Part shown: one piece after another, positions 19,202 through 27,328 of the stretch
How the letters are laid out: each line of letters begins with the position of its first letter
Numbering within the stretch: the first letter of the stretch is position 1
Source of the DNA: Bacteroidota bacterium
Lineage (GTDB): Bacteria; Bacteroidota; Bacteroidia; JABDFU01
NCBI GenBank assembly: GCA_013286385.1
Contig: JABDFU010000003.1
Coordinates: forward strand, 1 to 64,000
Length of the DNA: 64,000 nucleotides
Reading direction: 5' to 3'
The notes under the pieces: model-generated
Database searches by the model: none
Told to the model about the DNA's origin: nothing
Seen by the model: the letters and a program-made list of their open reading frames with translations, nothing else
Made by a program: the position numbers and the translations under genes

Positions 19202-19825
19202 ATGAAAACGAACCACGTACACATCCTCCTGCTTTCAGCCCTTGCGGGCCTACTCTTTTCCTGCAGCACCCATTCTAACATAGGGATTACAAAAAGACAT
19301 TACCGCAGCGGCTATTTTGTCGAATCCTATGCTTCCAATGCGGTGAAAAAGGCAAAGCCCTTTCAACAAGCGTCGGACAAAATTACTGCCGACAATACAA
19401 ATTCTGCTGAATCAGCACAACTTACCGACAAACAAGCAACCGCACTTGAAAACAATCAGAACGTAACACTAAGTACCAGCGAGGTCTTGGCCAAAAATGA
19501 CGTCTTGGCCAAAAATAAAGTGCCCATTTCGAATCCGAATTTGGTAGAAAAAAGCAACAAATCAAGCCTTTTTGTGAAAAACACGTTGGCCGAAATTCCT
19601 TTTTACAGGTTCGCCTCAGAAAAAAGAAAATACACCTTTCTCAGAACAAGGACGCAGGACGATCCCCGTTTCAGCTTAGGCGGATTTCTTTGGTTTATCA
19701 TCGTTTTATTGCTGATTCTTTTCATACTGAATTTTCTCCTGTCGTTTAATCTGGGAGGCTTGGTTTATCTAATTCTGCTGATTGCACTCATTCTTTTGCT
19801 GTTCCGCTTAATCGGAATGCTGTAA
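19202..19825 (+). CDS. Lipoprotein with C-terminal membrane helices, unknown function
   Basis: With the ATG at 19202 the 207-residue product starts MKTNHVHILLLSALAGLLFSC, a lipoprotein signal whose lipobox Cys is about residue 21. The middle is polar and low in complexity, with a direct repeat (EVLAKNDVLAKNK). The C-terminal quarter has two very hydrophobic segments, FLWFIIVLLLILFILNFLL and VYLILLIALILLLFRLIGML. A lipoprotein with membrane helices at its end is common in Bacteroidota but unnamed. The stop overlaps the next start by one base (TAATG), so the two are probably co-translated. Confidence 0.75.
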   Translation: MKTNHVHILLLSALAGLLFSCSTHSNIGITKRHYRSGYFVESYASNAVKKAKPFQQASDKITADNTNSAESAQLTDKQATALENNQNVTLSTSEVLAKNDVLAKNKVPISNPNLVEKSNKSSLFVKNTLAEIPFYRFASEKRKYTFLRTRTQDDPRFSLGGFLWFIIVLLLILFILNFLLSFNLGGLVYLILLIALILLLFRLIGML

Positions 19826-20277
19826 TGAAAAGATTCAATTTACTCCTGGCATTCGCAACACTATTGATATTCCAGTCTTTTGGCCAGAATAAAGACACTA
19901 GTAGGATACCGAATGATGACGCTATTAAGAAACAGAATGAAAATACGTTAAACGGGCCCATTGCTTTGCCAGGAGGAATTGTATCAAAGACTGACAAGTA
20001 TTACATTGAATTTGTTTTCGCTCCACATGATACTTCTCATGTCTACCTGTTTGATGAGAACGCGAAACCTGTCAGTAATATAGCTATCTTGGGAAGGATA
20101 GTGTTTCAACAATATAACAATACGACAACATCCTTAGATCTGGCAGGAGTAAATGACACTTCTTTTGCAGTTTTCACTTCCTTCACATCTTATAAAAGCT
20201 GTGATGTTCATTTTGAAGTAAACGGATCAGGAATTTTGGTAACATTTCATCCGGATAAGGACGTAGTAAAGAAGTAG
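19825..20277 (+). CDS. Secreted hypothetical protein
   Basis: A 150-residue protein with a clear signal peptide (MKRFNLLLAFATLLIFQSFGQ, cleavage after about residue 21) and a mature part of beta-strand character (YYIEFVFAPHDTSHVYLFDE). I do not recognise a family. It begins on the last base of the preceding lipoprotein stop codon and ends three bases before the DUF6629-like gene, so the three form an operon. Confidence 0.7.
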   Translation: MKRFNLLLAFATLLIFQSFGQNKDTSRIPNDDAIKKQNENTLNGPIALPGGIVSKTDKYYIEFVFAPHDTSHVYLFDENAKPVSNIAILGRIVFQQYNNTTTSLDLAGVNDTSFAVFTSFTSYKSCDVHFEVNGSGILVTFHPDKDVVKK

Positions 20278-20280
20278 CCT

Positions 20281-20940
20281 ATGTGTTTTTCAGCAACAGC
20301 AAGTTTTAGTGCCGGTATTGCCATTACTGCCATTGGCATCGTAACCTTAAAAAAGGCGCACCAGCCAAGGGCTTATTTATTCGCAAGCATTCCTCTCTTG
20401 TTTGGCATACAGCAAATCACAGAAGGCTTTGTCTGGTTGTCATTTATGAATCCGGCCTACCTGGCCTGGCAAAAAGCAGCATCAATTCTGTTTATTGTTT
20501 TTGCGCAGGCGATCTGGCCCCTGCTGGGACCCCTATCCATGCTGCTGATTGAAAAAAACAAAAAGAGAAGAAAACTTTTGCGGCTATTAACCGGCCTTGG
20601 ATTCTCCATATCAGCTTATCGTTTAATTTGGCTTTGTTTCTTTAATGTACACGCTACATTAGCAGGGCATCACATCAACTACCTGTTCGATTCAGAAGCT
20701 GCATTTTCGCCTTTGGTTCCGGCGATCTATTTTATTTCTACGGTTTTGCCCCCTTTTGTGTCAGGCGTGAAGAAAATGTGGGCCATTGGCTTGGCGGTTA
20801 TTTCTTCCTTTCTGTTCACAAGGCTTTTTTATGGAGAATATCTGGTATCAGTCTGGTGCTTTTCTGCCGCATTAATAAGCGCCATCGTATTCCTGATCGT
20901 TTTCGATCTCAAAAAATCCTTTCTTGAAGGTACGTCCTGA
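20281..20940 (+). CDS. DUF6629-like multi-pass membrane protein
   Basis: A 219-residue integral membrane protein with about seven hydrophobic segments. It starts MCFSATASFSAGIAITAIG, with LKKAHQPRAYLFASIPLLFG and QQITEGFVWLS shortly after; this beginning (MCF/MCFSAxxS...) and the Gln-Gln-x-x-Glu-Gly motif are the hallmarks of the DUF6629 family. Function is unknown. The 251 bases after it hold no gene that I can support. Confidence 0.8.
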   Translation: MCFSATASFSAGIAITAIGIVTLKKAHQPRAYLFASIPLLFGIQQITEGFVWLSFMNPAYLAWQKAASILFIVFAQAIWPLLGPLSMLLIEKNKKRRKLLRLLTGLGFSISAYRLIWLCFFNVHATLAGHHINYLFDSEAAFSPLVPAIYFISTVLPPFVSGVKKMWAIGLAVISSFLFTRLFYGEYLVSVWCFSAALISAIVFLIVFDLKKSFLEGTS

Positions 20941-21191
20941 AAAAGATGCTTTTTTGCAAAATTTGGCCCGAAAATTGCAACAGTATCCCTGAAACCAAAA
21001 GGTAGTTTTACATTCTCTCGTTCTTTATTTATGTTTCCACAAAGATGGTACGGACGAACAGGCTGCGGTTTGTTTTTGGATTTATATTTCGTATTGCAAG
21101 ACTGTTCGTCCTCCATTAAAATAAGGGAAACAAAGTTCAGCATCTATTTACCTGTGAATAACACTGATAAGCTTTAACCAAAAAAAATCCG

Positions 21192-22556
21192 ATGCTTCCT
21201 ATGCAAACTATACAACGATCAGTCCTCCTGGCTTTTCTTTTCGCTTCCATAACACTCGCAGTGGGACAAACAAATCAACTCGAAACCGACAAAGGTATTG
21301 CTGCTTCCATTGCCCCTTATGAAGCCGACGTGCGTCAGGCCATTTTGCTGGCCAGCCAATATCCTCAGGTTTTGACAGCGCTCAACCAAAGCCAGACCAA
21401 ATCGGTGGCCAACTTTCAAAAGATCATTAAAGATTACCGTCAGTCAAAACAGGTTTGGTTTTACACCCTCACCAGGTACCCCGATCTGATTCATAAACTT
21501 GCCACATTGCCTGAAAAACAAAGCAAGGAAGATATTCAAAAATTACTACCGAATAAACAAGCTGATTTGCTGGAAGCTGCCTGGGAAACATACAGAAATG
21601 AGAAAAAAGTTCTTATTGAAATTGACAATGCCCAAATTGCGGCTCAACAGGATTTTGAAAAAACAATACAGCCCCTAAGTCCAGCTGTAAATGCCGCATT
21701 TAAAAAGCTATACGTTTTGCCTGACGTATTGACACTGATGACCAATAACATTAGTCTCACTACGCGGTTGGGCGAACATTACAAAAGCAATCCCGAAGAA
21801 GTAAGCAACAGGCTTTCAGCCTTGCACGACAGCCTGAACGTTCAGAATCAATACGAAACAGAAGCATTGAAAAAACAAATGGATGAGGATCCTCAGGCAG
21901 CAACGGAACTTAGTCAGGCCGCGAAAGATTACGCAAGTGAAAACGGGTACGATCCGCCCACTCAGCAAAATGACGGAATGGATAACGGGGATTCGTATTA
22001 TGCCGATCCCTACTCCTATTGGTTTGGCTACCCCTACTGGTACGGATCTCCGCTTTGGTACCCCGGAAGTTTTTGGTACGAATCCGGATTTTATATGGGT
22101 CTGGGCGGTTTCGGATTTTACGGCTTTCCTTCCTACGGTTTTGCAAACTGGTTTTTTGCAGGAGGTCATTACAATCATTACCCCCACTTGTATACTCAAT
22201 TCGGTAATTATTACCGGAACAATAGGGCAGGCAACCGGGTTATGGGAGGCGCCAATCATGGATTCATGAGTGTTGCGGCCGGTCATTACAATCCCAAAGG
22301 TGCTGCCCAGATGAACCGGCTTACTTCGCCTGCTGCTTATAAACGTTCGGCAAGCCCAGCCAATGGGAATGCGGCTCATACAACCGGAACAAATACGAGG
22401 TCTGCCGGAACGAATACGCGGTCGGCTGGAAGTACAAGTCATTCGAACGCCAACAGTTATCATGCTCAATCCTGGGGTTCCTATGGCGGAAGGGCTGGTT
22501 CTGTAGGTGGAGGCGGTGGTGGATCACGCGGAGGCGGTGGTGGCGGACGACGCTAA
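21192..22556 (+). CDS. Secreted DUF3300-like protein with Gly/Tyr-rich tail
   Basis: A 454-residue exported protein. A signal peptide covers about residues 4-26 (SVLLAFLFASITLAVGQ); the ATG at 21201 is an alternative start. Residues 38-60 (IAPYEADVRQAILLASQYPQVL) resemble the start of DUF3300 proteins. A helical domain runs to about 260. After that come a Tyr/Trp/Pro/Gly-rich stretch (WFGYPYWYGSPLWYPGSFWY) and a Ser/Asn region with short Thr-Arg-Ser-Ala-Gly repeats. The end is Gly-rich with Arg (GGGGGGSRGGGGGGRR). The low-complexity tail suggests a surface or aggregation-prone protein. Confidence 0.75.
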   Translation: MLPMQTIQRSVLLAFLFASITLAVGQTNQLETDKGIAASIAPYEADVRQAILLASQYPQVLTALNQSQTKSVANFQKIIKDYRQSKQVWFYTLTRYPDLIHKLATLPEKQSKEDIQKLLPNKQADLLEAAWETYRNEKKVLIEIDNAQIAAQQDFEKTIQPLSPAVNAAFKKLYVLPDVLTLMTNNISLTTRLGEHYKSNPEEVSNRLSALHDSLNVQNQYETEALKKQMDEDPQAATELSQAAKDYASENGYDPPTQQNDGMDNGDSYYADPYSYWFGYPYWYGSPLWYPGSFWYESGFYMGLGGFGFYGFPSYGFANWFFAGGHYNHYPHLYTQFGNYYRNNRAGNRVMGGANHGFMSVAAGHYNPKGAAQMNRLTSPAAYKRSASPANGNAAHTTGTNTRSAGTNTRSAGSTSHSNANSYHAQSWGSYGGRAGSVGGGGGGSRGGGGGGRR

Positions 22557-22595
22557 GCCTTAGTGATTGAAAGGGAAGCCTTAGCGATTGAAGGA
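22555..22595. repeat. Two imperfect tandem 20-bp repeats after the Gly-rich gene
   Basis: AAGCCTTAGTGATTGAAAGG (22555-22574) is followed at once by GAAGCCTTAGCGATTGAAGG. The first copy overlaps the stop codon of the preceding gene. The core AGCGATT resembles the dispersed 12-mer at 41.1, 50.3 and 60.1 kb. Confidence 0.5.
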
Positions 22596-22712
22596 GGCCA
22601 ATTGTAGTTGTGCTCTATCCGTTTCGTACCGAACCGGTGCATCCCTTTATTTATTTTCAATTCTAAAAATAGTCCCGGGAAAATTTCAACTTTCTTATTC
22701 TGAATTCCATTC

Positions 22713-23095
22713 CTATTCGGTTTTTACCAGACCTGGGTATGCGGATTTTATTGTAATTCCATCGCGCAAACGCCCCGTTGTCAGAGACCATCCGTATGCC
22801 CTGTCGTTAAACTTACAACTAAACAGGAGTGGAGTTTCAGTATTAAAAATATTCGTAATGATTGCAAGGCCGGATGATTTAAGTTTAAGCTTTACTTCGT
22901 ATTGATTTTCCCGAAACAGGAAACCAATTACCTTAAACAGAAGACTCGTTTTATAAATAGCTTCCTTATTCACTTCAATGCAATCAATAGCCCTGTCCGA
23001 GAGAAGGAATGATCTTCCTCCGGATTGTTAATTTCTGATTTACAGGAAATCAGACTGAAAAGAATCGCCAGGTAAAAAAATCGTATCAATTTCAT
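22713..23095 (-). pseudogene. Small lipoprotein gene broken by a frameshift
   Basis: An ATG at 23095 opens MKLIRFFYLAILFSLISC, a textbook lipoprotein signal with lipobox Cys18, and continues KSEINNPEEDHSF before running to a stop at 22970. The +1 frame carries on from about 23005 as LSDRAIDCIEVNKEAIYKTS and further beta-strand-like sequence to a stop at 22713. Adding one T in the TTC near 23006 joins them into a protein of about 127 residues. The product family is unknown. Either a recent pseudogene or a sequencing error is possible. It is convergent to the Gly-rich protein gene and lies just before the tRNA. Confidence 0.55.
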
Positions 23096-23110
23096 TTTTA
23101 GTAGTTACGT

Positions 23111-23187
23111 GTCGGGGTAACTGGATTCGAACCAGCGACCTCCACGTCCCGAACGTGGCGCGCTAACCGGGCTACGCTATACCCCGA
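23111..23187 (-). tRNA. tRNA-Pro (anticodon CGG)
   Basis: On the minus strand a 77-base cloverleaf is present. The acceptor stem is TCGGGGT against ACCCCGA with discriminator C. The anticodon arm is CCACG-TTCGGGA-CGTGG, giving anticodon CGG for proline, and the T-loop is GGTTCGAATCC. No 3' CCA is encoded. Confidence 0.96.
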
Positions 23188-23277
23188 AAAAAATAACAAA
23201 AGCGGGAAACCTGTCTGCAAAGTAAATAAAACTTCTGTTTCTGCAGCCGGTCCGAAGGTACTTTTTGAGCCGTTGTT

Positions 23278-24045
23278 TTATTTTCGAGCGGAGGGTTTGA
23301 TTTTTTGCAGCATGTCCTGAACTTCTTTTTTCTTGCGCAGGGAAACGGGGACCTGGGAATTGTCGACTGTGACGATATAAGCTTTATCGTTTTTAACGTA
23401 TTTTAAAATGTAGTTCGAATTGACCAGGTGGGACTTGTGAACGCGCAGGAATCCATATTCAGTCAGAAGTTCGTCGTATTCTTTGAGGGTTTTTGTAACC
23501 AGTATGACTTCACCTCCCAGAATGTGGAAAAGGGTGTAGTTGTCCCGGGCTTCACAGCGGACTATGGAATCAATTTGAACGATCTGGGAATTTTCCTGGG
23601 AACTGAGTACGATATTGCCGGAGGTGTTTTTATGATTACTGATGTTGTCGAGCAATACATCAATCATTTCTTTGGAGGAATGAAGCGCAGGACTGGCGAC
23701 TACTTTTTTTACGGCTTCTTTAAGTTCGTCAATGTTGATGGGCTTTAACAGATAGTCTACCGCACTGAATTTGAAGGCTTTTATGGCAAAGTCGCTGTAG
23801 GCCGTCACGAAAATGGTTTGGAAGGAAATTTTTCCGAGTTTCTCAAGCAAATTGAAGCCTGTTCCGTCAGCCATTAAGATGTCAAGAAATACCACATCAG
23901 GTGAATACCGGTTGATGGTTTCAATCCCGGAAGCTACGCTTCCGGCTTCCGCCACGACCTGTATTTCAGGACAATAGTTGGTCAGGTAGCGGCAAAGCAA
24001 TTCCCGGGCATTTTTTACATCGTCAATGACAACCGCTTTGATCAT
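23278..24045 (-). CDS. LytTR-family response regulator
   Basis: A 255-residue regulator: an N-terminal receiver domain with acidic pocket Asp8-Asp9, phosphoacceptor Asp55 (VVFLDILM), Thr81 and Lys101 (LLKPI), and a C-terminal LytTR DNA-binding domain from about 150 to 250 (RCEARDNYTLFHILGG, LRVHKSHLVNSNYI). It binds DNA as the output of the sensor kinase encoded 43 bases upstream on the same strand. It probably controls genes nearby, such as the divergent SprB-repeat protein, though no binding site was identified. Confidence 0.95.
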   Translation of the reverse strand: MIKAVVIDDVKNARELLCRYLTNYCPEIQVVAEAGSVASGIETINRYSPDVVFLDILMADGTGFNLLEKLGKISFQTIFVTAYSDFAIKAFKFSAVDYLLKPINIDELKEAVKKVVASPALHSSKEMIDVLLDNISNHKNTSGNIVLSSQENSQIVQIDSIVRCEARDNYTLFHILGGEVILVTKTLKEYDELLTEYGFLRVHKSHLVNSNYILKYVKNDKAYIVTVDNSQVPVSLRKKKEVQDMLQKIKPSARK

Positions 24046-24088
24046 GGTTAAAGATAGTATGAATTTTAGCTGTACATAGGAATTGCAT

Positions 24089-27000
24089 TTAAGAAATCTC
24101 CCTGAACGGAATACTTAATATTATTTTCGTGCCGGCAGGTTTGTCTGTATACAGATCTTCAATATGAACGCTGACGACTTGTTTGTTTTTTTTGTTGAGC
24201 AGTTCGAGTCGCTCTTTTGTGAGCGACATGGCAAAGCTTTGGTGAGCGCTGCCTTTCCTGATTTTCAGTTCTTTTGCCTTTTCTCTTCCGATCCCATCGT
24301 CCTGGATTTCACAAATGAGGAGGGGGTATTTTTCAGGCCGGTCCCCGGCTTTGCTATTCGGCCTTATGTTTACACTGACATGCCCTTTTTCTGCCTTGGC
24401 CGATAAGCCATGAAGGACGGCGTTTTCAAGATAGGGCTGAATCAGCATGGAGGGAATTTCAATGTTATCGGGATCGATTTCAGGATCAAGGGTAAACGAA
24501 AAATCAAAGCGGTTGTCGTACTGAAGTTTTTCAAGTTCGAGGTAGTCTTTCATTACTTTCAGCTCATCGGCCAGCAGGACAAAATTTTTACCCGAGCTTG
24601 AAAGTATGTTTCTGATCAGGCGGGCAAAACGGGACAAGAAAATCTCTGCCGTGTTGGTATCGTTTCCCGAAATATAGTTCTGGATTGAATTCAGAGAGTT
24701 GAAAATAAAGTGGGGGTTCATCTGCGATCGCATGGCTTTTTGCTCGAATTCCAGGACCTGATTCTGAAGTCTGAGCTGGGAGGTGAGCCAGCGGTTGATA
24801 CCCCAGATCAGGGATAAAGAAAGTAACCCGTAAACCAGATACATCCACCAGGTTCGGTACCAGGGAGGCAATACTTTAAAGGTAAAGCTGATCGGATCTG
24901 ACCAGACGCCAAAGGGGCTCTGGGCTTTGAGCCTGAAGGTGTACATGCCTTCGTAGATGTTTCCGAATCCGGCTTTGTCTGACTTGGTTACAGCGCTCCA
25001 GTTTTTACTGTATCCTTCAAGGATGTACTGGTAGTTGACCCGTTTGGGTCGTGCGGGTTCGATGGCGCAGAATTCGAAACTGATATTGTTGTTTTCATAG
25101 GGAAGAACTAATTTTTCAGAAGGAACTTCTGTAGTTGCAGGGTTAAAATTTACAGACTGATCGTTGACTTTTACAGATTGAATGAGGAGGACGGGGGAAT
25201 CGGTATTGGCAACCAAGGCAGAAGGATCGAACCGTACCAGGGCTGTTTTGTCGTCGCCGGTACCAATCCAAATCATGCCTTTGCTGTCCATGAACATACT
25301 ATTTTGCCCGGCATTCACGTCTTTCACGGGATAGCCATTGCGGGTATTGTACACTTCAAATTCTGGTTTGTTGTTTTTGAAAATCAAACCCGCAATACCT
25401 TTGCTGGTGCCCACCCAGATTTTACCCGCTTTGTCCTGCAGAAGCTGGGTAACAGCATCGTCGGGCAAACCATCGGCGGTGGTATAGTTTACACAAAGGG
25501 TAGTCCCAGGATTAGCAGACCGGCTGGAGACCGATAGCAACCGGGACAGGTTGAACCGGCTCAGACCTCCCCCATTGGTTCCGACCCAGAGTTGACCGTC
25601 CCGGTCTTCGAGCATGCACATAACACTGTTGTTGACAAGTCCCTGGATTTTTGAATAGTTGACAAAGAGGGGTTGCCCGTCTGCCGGGCTTATTCCATCA
25701 TACCTGAAGAAACCTCCGCCATTTGTACCCAGCCAGATGTTTCCTTTTTTATCCTGCATCAGGCACTGAACCGAATTGTCCGCGAGGCCCTGGATTGAGT
25801 TGTAACTGGTGATTTTTTTTCCATCGTATGAACAGACGCCACCCAGACCTTTGCCGAACCAGAGATCGCCTGAACGGTCTTCGAGCATACAGAGCACGCT
25901 GGCATGGGCCAGGTTTTCGCCGGGAATGACTTGCATCGTTTTCCGGTCGGCGCTCAAAAGGTTTACGCCCCTGCCGGCAGAACCTATCCAGAGATTTCCT
26001 TTGGAATCGTTGAGTACACTCAGAATGCTGTTGCTGACAAGTCCCTGGGTCATTGCGAAATTCTGAAAAGTTGATTCCTCGGGATTCAGCTCAGACAGAC
26101 CGCCTCCATCGGTTGCGAACCAAAGGTGGCCCGAATGATCTTCGGCAACGCTCCATACGATTGAATTGGCGAGGCCCTGCTCTTTTCTGAAATTGAGAAA
26201 AGCTTCACCGTTGTAACAGGCGACACCTGCTCCGTCAGTACCGAACCAAAGATTGCCCGAATGATCTGTTGTGATGCATTGCACTTTATTACTTTCAAGC
26301 CCCTGCGAAAGCTGAAGGCTGCTGAATCCTTCTTTGCCTCCGGGCAGAACTTTGTTGTCGGGGCTCCATCGCACAAGGCCTGAGCCATCTGTACCCAGCC
26401 AGATGTTCCCTTGATTATCTTCTCCTATGCTTAAAATACGCTTACCTTGAAGTCCGGGTTGATTCTTAAATAACATAAAAGTTTTTCCATCGTACCGGCA
26501 GGCCCCGTTACCATTGGTGCCTATCCACAAGTCTCCGTTTTTCGCAGTATGCAGGGTCAGAATACTGTTTCCGGGCAGACCCTGGGCTGTAGTGTAGTTA
26601 TGGAACCCCGTGTTGTTAAAACAGCTGAGCCCTCCGCCTTCGGTTCCGAACCAAAGTTTACCTGTGGCATCCATTGCAGCGCTCCAGACCACATCTCCGG
26701 CCAGACCTTGCCTGCTTGTATAATTTATAAAACAGCTGACACTGCTGCCGGGCAGCGAATGTCCGTCGTAACGGCTCAGACCTCCTCCGTTGGTGCCCAG
26801 CCAGATCATGCCGTTTTGGTCCTGAACAAGGCATTCTACATTGTTGTTCAGCAGGCCCTGGGCCGTGGTAAAATTTACAAAAGCCGGACGGCCGGCAGCC
26901 TGAGCTTTGCCGTCATAGCGGCAAAGTCCGCCTCCGTTGGTTCCTATCCAGATAATGCCCGAGCGGTCGACAAGTATGCATTCGATACTGTTATTGAACA

Positions 27001-27280
27001 AGCCCTGAGCGTTGCTGTAATTGGCAAAGGACTTTCCGTTGTAGCAGGAAAGCCCTCCTCCGCTTGTTCCAAACCATAAATTCCCTGATTTGTCGCAGCA
27101 GCTGCAGGAAATACTACTTAGGGCAAGGCCTTCTTCGGTACTGTAATGTTGCATGAAGGAATAAAAGGAAGCGGTTTTTTCTATGCCTTTCAGCTGGGCC
27201 GGGAGAGGGGCAACGGCCGTTAAATAAATAACGGCCGCCGGGAGCGTTAACTTGAAAATCCTATGCGTTAAATAGATCAA
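24089..27280 (-). CDS. Two-component sensor histidine kinase with regulator propellers (LytS-type kinase)
   Basis: A 1063-residue membrane sensor. A signal peptide (about 1-29) is followed by 14 'regulator propeller' repeats of the form G-x-hydrophobic-W-hydrophobic-GT-x-GGG-hydrophobic (for example GNLWFGTSGGGLSCYNG), enough for two seven-bladed propellers. Then come a Y_Y_Y domain (about 740-800), one membrane helix (about 808-828) and a His_kinase/HATPase module. The phosphoacceptor His lies in QMNPHFIFNSLNSIQNYI at about residue 855, and the N box in IQPYLENAVLHG. Unlike Bacteroides polysaccharide-utilisation hybrids it has no AraC domain and signals to the separate LytTR regulator. The ligand is unknown. 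Confidence 0.95.
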   Translation of the reverse strand: MIYLTHRIFKLTLPAAVIYLTAVAPLPAQLKGIEKTASFYSFMQHYSTEEGLALSSISCSCCDKSGNLWFGTSGGGLSCYNGKSFANYSNAQGLFNNSIECILVDRSGIIWIGTNGGGLCRYDGKAQAAGRPAFVNFTTAQGLLNNNVECLVQDQNGMIWLGTNGGGLSRYDGHSLPGSSVSCFINYTSRQGLAGDVVWSAAMDATGKLWFGTEGGGLSCFNNTGFHNYTTAQGLPGNSILTLHTAKNGDLWIGTNGNGACRYDGKTFMLFKNQPGLQGKRILSIGEDNQGNIWLGTDGSGLVRWSPDNKVLPGGKEGFSSLQLSQGLESNKVQCITTDHSGNLWFGTDGAGVACYNGEAFLNFRKEQGLANSIVWSVAEDHSGHLWFATDGGGLSELNPEESTFQNFAMTQGLVSNSILSVLNDSKGNLWIGSAGRGVNLLSADRKTMQVIPGENLAHASVLCMLEDRSGDLWFGKGLGGVCSYDGKKITSYNSIQGLADNSVQCLMQDKKGNIWLGTNGGGFFRYDGISPADGQPLFVNYSKIQGLVNNSVMCMLEDRDGQLWVGTNGGGLSRFNLSRLLSVSSRSANPGTTLCVNYTTADGLPDDAVTQLLQDKAGKIWVGTSKGIAGLIFKNNKPEFEVYNTRNGYPVKDVNAGQNSMFMDSKGMIWIGTGDDKTALVRFDPSALVANTDSPVLLIQSVKVNDQSVNFNPATTEVPSEKLVLPYENNNISFEFCAIEPARPKRVNYQYILEGYSKNWSAVTKSDKAGFGNIYEGMYTFRLKAQSPFGVWSDPISFTFKVLPPWYRTWWMYLVYGLLSLSLIWGINRWLTSQLRLQNQVLEFEQKAMRSQMNPHFIFNSLNSIQNYISGNDTNTAEIFLSRFARLIRNILSSSGKNFVLLADELKVMKDYLELEKLQYDNRFDFSFTLDPEIDPDNIEIPSMLIQPYLENAVLHGLSAKAEKGHVSVNIRPNSKAGDRPEKYPLLICEIQDDGIGREKAKELKIRKGSAHQSFAMSLTKERLELLNKKNKQVVSVHIEDLYTDKPAGTKIILSIPFREIS

Positions 27281-27328
27281 CAGGCGGTCTTGTGGGGCTT
27301 GGTATATCTTAGCATCCTGGTAAAAATA

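Noticed and set aside
22588..22905. Plus-strand open frame of 105 codons after the Gly-rich gene
   Set aside because: No family features, and the opposite strand carries a lipoprotein with clear signal and coding character over the same bases.
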